Below are positions 60,450-64,000 of a DNA stretch of 64,000 nucleotides, one piece after another; the stretch's first letter is position 1; every line of letters begins with the position of its first letter. The notes under the pieces were generated by a model. That model did not search any database, had not been told where the DNA came from, and was given only the letters and a program-made list of their open reading frames with translations. The translations under genes and the position numbers were made by a program. This DNA is from CAWFXC01 sp963819735. Lineage in GTDB: Bacteria > Actinomycetota > Acidimicrobiia > IMCC26256 > DASPTH01. Where the stretch lies: contig CAWFXC010000003.1 in assembly GCA_963819735.1 (NCBI GenBank), positions 1 through 64,000 of the forward strand, given 5' to 3'.

Positions 60450-61357
60450 GACAACGGGTCCCGTGCCGCGGCGGCTCGCATCACCTCGAGGGGCGCATCG
60501 ACGCCCGTCCAGAGCTCGAAGGCGAGCGCAGCCTGGTGGACGAGCATCCCCAGGCCGTTCGTGCACTGGATGCCACGAGCCCGGGCGGCGGCGAGAAAAG
60601 GCGTCTCCATAGGGTGATACACGGTGTCGACCACGAATTGGCCGAGGTTGAGCCGATCCACCGCCACCGGACCCGGCTCTCCCTGCATGCCGAGCGGGGT
60701 GGCGTTGACCACCAGGGCGTAAGCGCCGGGGTCGACGTCGGCGAGCGCCACTGCGGTGCCGGGGTCGCCGGCGCTCCCGCGGCCCGGGCCACCCTGCGGC
60801 CGTTGCGCGGCAAAGGTCAGGCCGGCTGCCGCCTCCGCCGCCGCGAGCCGGCGGGCGGCCACCGTGACCCGGGCGCCCGCATTGGCCAGGGCCAGCACGA
60901 TCGCCCGCGCCGCACCACCCGCTCCGAGCACGAGGGCTTCCCGACCGGCCGGTTCGAACCCCTCTTCCTGCACCGAGCGGACGAGTCCTTCACCGTCGGT
61001 GCTGGCCCCGACCAGACGGCCGCCCTCACCCACGGTGACCACGTTCACCGCCCCGAGCGCCGCCGCCGCGGGGGTGAGCTCGTCGCAGGCGTGGGCGGCG
61101 TCGGCCTTGTGCGGCATGGTGACGGTGAGGCCGGCGAGTCCGAGGGCCCGGGCCGCTCGCACCGCGTCGCCGCCGTGGCCCGCGGGCGCGGGGAACGGGA
61201 CGTAGATCCAATTCAGGCCACAGGCGACGAATCCGGCGTTGAGGATCGCCGGTGACCGCGTGTGCGCGATCGGATCGCCGATCAGGCCGGTGACGCGGGT
61301 CGCGCCGTTCACGTTCACCGCCGGCGTGCGCTCGCGATCGTTGTCGTCGTCGGTCAC
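60446..61357 (-). CDS. aroE: Shikimate dehydrogenase
   Basis: 303 residues from GTG 61357 (GTGA overlap with mltG). Substrate motif GDPIAHTRSPAILNAGF, catalytic Lys in TVTMPHKADAAHACDEL, STDGEGLV, and NADP loop VLGAGGAARAIVLALANAGA. An Gly/Gln-rich insert (AAQRPQGGPGRGSAGDPG) around residue 200 is longer than usual. A polar 15-residue extension precedes the core. A start at a later codon cannot be excluded. Confidence 0.93.
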   Translation of the reverse strand: MTDDDNDRERTPAVNVNGATRVTGLIGDPIAHTRSPAILNAGFVACGLNWIYVPFPAPAGHGGDAVRAARALGLAGLTVTMPHKADAAHACDELTPAAAALGAVNVVTVGEGGRLVGASTDGEGLVRSVQEEGFEPAGREALVLGAGGAARAIVLALANAGARVTVAARRLAAAEAAAGLTFAAQRPQGGPGRGSAGDPGTAVALADVDPGAYALVVNATPLGMQGEPGPVAVDRLNLGQFVVDTVYHPMETPFLAAARARGIQCTNGLGMLVHQAALAFELWTGVDAPLEVMRAAAARDPLS

Positions 61358-62697
61358 TCGCCCCGCACCCCGTGCTCCCGGATGTTCTGCTCGTGTTCCG
61401 CCTCGGTGGTGGCGAAGTACGTGATGCCATCCTTGCCGGTCACGTAGTAGAGGTACGGGACCGCCGCCGGGTTGAGCGCGGCGCGCAGGGACTGCTCGGT
61501 GACGGTCATGATCGGCGTGGGCGGGAGGCCGGTCACCTGGTACGTGTTGTAGGGCGACGCGATCTTCTTGTCGGCGTTGTCGGGCACGGGTGGGCAACCG
61601 CCCTTGGCGTAGCAGAGCGTGGCGTCGATCTGGAGCGGGATGCCCTGGCGTTGCCGATTGAGGATCACCGCCGCGATCTTCGGGGCGTCGGCCGCGTTGC
61701 CCGCCTCCGCCTGCACCAGCGACGCGACCACGACGGCCTGTTGCGGCGTGAGGCCCACCGCGGTCGCGTTGGCCAGGCCGATCGCGTCGGCGTGGGTGTC
61801 GAACGCGGTGACGATGGTCTGCAGGATCTGCGTGTCGGTCTCGCCCTTGCCCACGAAGTAGGTGTCGGGCCACGTGAAGCCCTCGACCGACTGCTGGTCG
61901 CCCTGATACCGCGACCGCACCTGGCCCGACTGCGCGAGTTGGAGGAACGCGTCCCGGTTGTGGCCCGGGAGTTGCCCGACGCGGTCGGCGATCTGCTCGA
62001 GTCGCAGGCCGGGAGGCAGTGCCAGGGTCAGGTGGTCGCCGGCGGCGGAGGCGGGCCCCCGCTCGAGCGCGTCGGCGGCATCGCGCACACCCATGTTCTC
62101 GTGGAGCGCGTAGGTGCCCGCCTGGAAGTTCACGCCGCCGGACACCTTCGACCAGATCTGGAACGCGAGCGAGGAGTCGATCACGCCGGCGTGGGCGAGG
62201 GCGTCGCCGGCCTCGCTGGCACCCCAGCCGGGTTGGACGTCGACGGTTACCGCGGCGCCCTGGCCCCCGGGCGGGCTGAGCTGCCAGTAGAACCACCCGG
62301 CGGCGACCAGGAACGGCAGCACCAGCACCGCGATGACGGCGACGACGGCCCACCGGCGGCGACGGCGACGGGTGCGGCTGCGGGCGGCGTCTCGCCGCGT
62401 AGGAGCCGCGGCCCGGTTCCGTCGGGACGAATCGGCCGCCGAATCGCCCGAACCGGCGGCGACGGCCGCCGAATCGACGGGCGAATCGGCGAATTCGGTG
62501 GATTCGGTGGCCGATTTCGGCGAATCGGCGGGCGATTCGGTGCGAGGGAACGCATTGCCCGCCTCGGTATCGGGCGTGCGGGGCGGCGGGTCGCGAGTCG
62601 GGGGCTCGCGGCGGGGTGGCGAGCGGCGGGGTGGTGAGCCCACGGCCGGTGATCCGAGTGGCGGCCACTCCCCGTGGTCGTCGCCGTCCGGGCTCAA
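61354..62697 (-). CDS. mltG: Endolytic murein transglycosylase MltG
   Basis: Cuts nascent glycan strands and so ends peptidoglycan chains. 447 residues from TTG 62697 (TTGA overlap with ruvX). The cytoplasmic N-terminus of about 90 residues is Pro-rich, then Ser/Asp-rich. An Arg stretch (about 94-115) and one transmembrane helix (about 116-138) follow. The periplasmic part has a LysM-like region and the YceG domain with ASLVQAEAGNAAD (catalytic Glu) and LQIDATLCYAKGG. The long N-terminus is not catalytic and may bind cell-division proteins. Confidence 0.9.
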   Translation of the reverse strand: MSPDGDDHGEWPPLGSPAVGSPPRRSPPRREPPTRDPPPRTPDTEAGNAFPRTESPADSPKSATESTEFADSPVDSAAVAAGSGDSAADSSRRNRAAAPTRRDAARSRTRRRRRRWAVVAVIAVLVLPFLVAAGWFYWQLSPPGGQGAAVTVDVQPGWGASEAGDALAHAGVIDSSLAFQIWSKVSGGVNFQAGTYALHENMGVRDAADALERGPASAAGDHLTLALPPGLRLEQIADRVGQLPGHNRDAFLQLAQSGQVRSRYQGDQQSVEGFTWPDTYFVGKGETDTQILQTIVTAFDTHADAIGLANATAVGLTPQQAVVVASLVQAEAGNAADAPKIAAVILNRQRQGIPLQIDATLCYAKGGCPPVPDNADKKIASPYNTYQVTGLPPTPIMTVTEQSLRAALNPAAVPYLYYVTGKDGITYFATTEAEHEQNIREHGVRGE

Positions 62698-63200
62698 CTG
62701 GTTTCCCCGAGGCCGGGCGCCGGCCGGGGCGCTTCGCCGGGCGCCGGGCCGGGCCCGTGGGCGTCGAGCCACCCCTGGAGGATGACCGCGGCCGCCGCCG
62801 CATCGACCCGCTCGCGGCGGGCCCGCCGCCGTGCGCCCTGCCGCACGTGGGCCTCCCGGAGTCCTTGCTGAGCGATCATCGTGGTGAAGCGCTCATCGTA
62901 GGTGTCGACCTCGATCGAGTCGGGGCGCGTCAACTCCCGCAGCGTCTCGATCTCGGTCAGCGCCGAGCGGGCCGCGGGCCCGAGCTTCCCCGACAGCGAC
63001 CGGGGCATCCCCACCACGATGCACCCGGCGCCGATGTCGCGCGCCGCCGCCACGATCGCCTGCAGGTCGGCGGTGCCGTCGCCCGATCGCTCGATGGTCG
63101 AGTGCGGCGAGGCCAACACCCCCGACGGGTCGGAGGCGGCCAGGCCGATACGACGAGATCCGAGATCGACGCCGAGGACGCGGCGACGATCGTGCGTCAC
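62694..63200 (-). CDS. ruvX: Putative pre-16S rRNA nuclease (RuvX/YqgF)
   Basis: 168 residues with an RNase H-like fold: VLGVDLGSRRIGLAASDP, IVVGMPRSLSGKLGPAA, DTYDERFTTMIAQ and the C-terminal RVDAAAAAVILQGWLDA, which supply the acidic catalytic residues. A disordered Gly/Pro tail follows. GTG 63200 overlaps the alaS stop as GTGA. The alaS-ruvX-mltG-aroE order is typical of actinobacteria. Confidence 0.93.
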   Translation of the reverse strand: MTHDRRRVLGVDLGSRRIGLAASDPSGVLASPHSTIERSGDGTADLQAIVAAARDIGAGCIVVGMPRSLSGKLGPAARSALTEIETLRELTRPDSIEVDTYDERFTTMIAQQGLREAHVRQGARRRARRERVDAAAAAVILQGWLDAHGPGPAPGEAPRPAPGLGETS

Positions 63201-64000
63201 CCGCCGGCGGCGGTCGCCGCGGACTCGAGGAGCGCGCTCGCGTCGTCGATCGCGTCGACCTTCGGCCCGCCACCCACCACGAGCTCCGGATTCTGGGCCG
63301 TCCCGCCACCGAGCGCCTTGGCCGCATCGCGCGCGATGTCGGCCGCCGACGCGCCCGACGCCACGCGGTCCTTGCTCACCGCGACCGCGAGACCGGCCTT
63401 GGCGCCATCGGGCCCGAGCCCGATGAGCGCGGCAACGCCCGAACCGAGCGCGTCACGCGTCGCCACCGCGAGCCGGCGCAGATCGTCGGGCGCGAGGCCG
63501 TCGCGCCGCGCCACCACCACGCCGTCAACCGCGCCCGCCGCCAGGGTGCCCGCTTCGGCCCCCGCTTGCTTGGCGCGCTCGGCGGCCAGCTCGTCCTGCA
63601 GCTCCTTGATCTGATCCACGAGCCGCGACACCCGCTCGGGCAGCTCCGCCGGCGCGACCTTCAGCGCATCGGCGAGCTCGCGCAGCTGCACCTCCTCCTC
63701 GTGGATGCGCGCCAGCGCGCCGTCGCCGGTGACCGCTTCGATGCGCCGGAGATTGGCGCCGATCGAGCCTTCGCTCACGATCTTGATCGGCCCGATGAAC
63801 CCGAGCGCGTGCACGTGCGTCCCGCCGCACAGCTCGATGGAGTGCTCACCCGCTTCGAGCACCCGCACGAGATCGCCGTACTTGTCGCCGAAGAACGCGA
63901 TCGCGCCCAGCGACTCCGCGTGCTCCTTCGTGGTCTCGTAGTGGCGCACCGGCGCGTCGCCGATGATCTCTGCGTTGGCCAGCGCCTCGACCCGGTCGAG
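63197..64000 (-). CDS. alaS: Alanine--tRNA ligase, C-terminal part (cut by window end)
   Basis: 268 C-terminal residues of AlaRS; the gene continues past the window. The first visible residues are LDRVEALANAEIIGDAPVRH, in the editing domain. The editing-domain zinc motif continues as IELCGGTHVHALG (Cys and His), followed by SEGSIGANLRRIEAVTG. A coiled coil (SRLVDQIKELQDELAAERAK) and the C-Ala/DHHA1 domain with ELVVGGGPKVDAIDDA complete it. Opens the unit alaS-ruvX-mltG-aroE-prepilin peptidase. Confidence 0.95.
   Translation of the reverse strand, partial: LDRVEALANAEIIGDAPVRHYETTKEHAESLGAIAFFGDKYGDLVRVLEAGEHSIELCGGTHVHALGFIGPIKIVSEGSIGANLRRIEAVTGDGALARIHEEEVQLRELADALKVAPAELPERVSRLVDQIKELQDELAAERAKQAGAEAGTLAAGAVDGVVVARRDGLAPDDLRRLAVATRDALGSGVAALIGLGPDGAKAGLAVAVSKDRVASGASAADIARDAAKALGGGTAQNPELVVGGGPKVDAIDDASALLESAATAAGG

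Overview
The window is a 64 kb piece of a GC-rich actinobacterial chromosome. The 16S rRNA, read on the minus strand, has wording I associate with class Acidimicrobiia, such as GCAGTTAGGAATCTTGCGCA and a GGGTTTGACATTTAGGG variant. Other actinobacterial markers are mIHF, a mycobacterial-type PyrR leader, a PriA without helicase motifs, and the gene order. The genus cannot be named from the sequence alone. I see no prophage, transposon, CRISPR array, defence island or secondary-metabolite cluster. The content is core metabolism and translation, nearly all on the minus strand and packed with 1-4 nt stop/start overlaps.

Layout, left to right. 1-4435: rRNA operon on the minus strand (16S, spacer without tRNA, 5' two thirds of 23S), with its promoter and processing stem; 5S lies off the left edge. 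4497-4706: one small plus-strand membrane protein. 4654-15094: arginine operon argC-J-B-D-F-R-G-H, then mpg and tyrS, with an ARG-box-like operator at argC. 15139-17313: a J-domain membrane protein, a PPOX protein and a PAP2-type membrane phosphatase. 17392-23426: infC-rpmI-rplT-trmH-pheS-pheT-thioesterase behind an attenuator-like leader. 23577-25913: plus-strand DUF1844 protein and GH15 hydrolase. 25903-32636: ribD-ribE-ribBA-ribH-hisG and three accessory genes behind an FMN riboswitch. 32685-43740: mihF-gmk-rpoZ-coaBC-metK-priA-def-fmt-rsmB-rpe-mog, then a zinc alcohol dehydrogenase. 43746-52903: pyrR-pyrB-pyrC-carA-carB-pyrD-pyrF behind a PyrR-binding hairpin. 52972-59654: aroC-aroK-aroB-aroQ-pepP-efp-nusB-clpS-DUF2017 plus one unknown gene. 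59757-64000: alaS (cut by the window end)-ruvX-mltG-aroE-prepilin peptidase.

The order infC...pheT...argC...tyrS, the order pyrR...mihF...metK...ribH, and the order alaS...aroE...aroC...nusB each match blocks of the Mycobacterium tuberculosis genome as I remember it. Here they sit side by side.

A caution for any user: at least eleven genes are interrupted by single-base frameshifts, including pheS, pheT (twice), rsmB, ribD, priA, pyrD and argD. Both halves of each protein are well conserved, and several shifts fall in runs of four or five C or G. Uncorrected sequencing or assembly indels explain this better than gene decay. Such genes are listed over their full span with the shift position given.

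The most interesting non-coding signals are the two-hairpin leader before infC, the PyrR-type hairpin that hides the pyrR ribosome-binding site, the FMN riboswitch with a palindrome over its promoter, and a likely leaderless, ArgR-controlled argC promoter.
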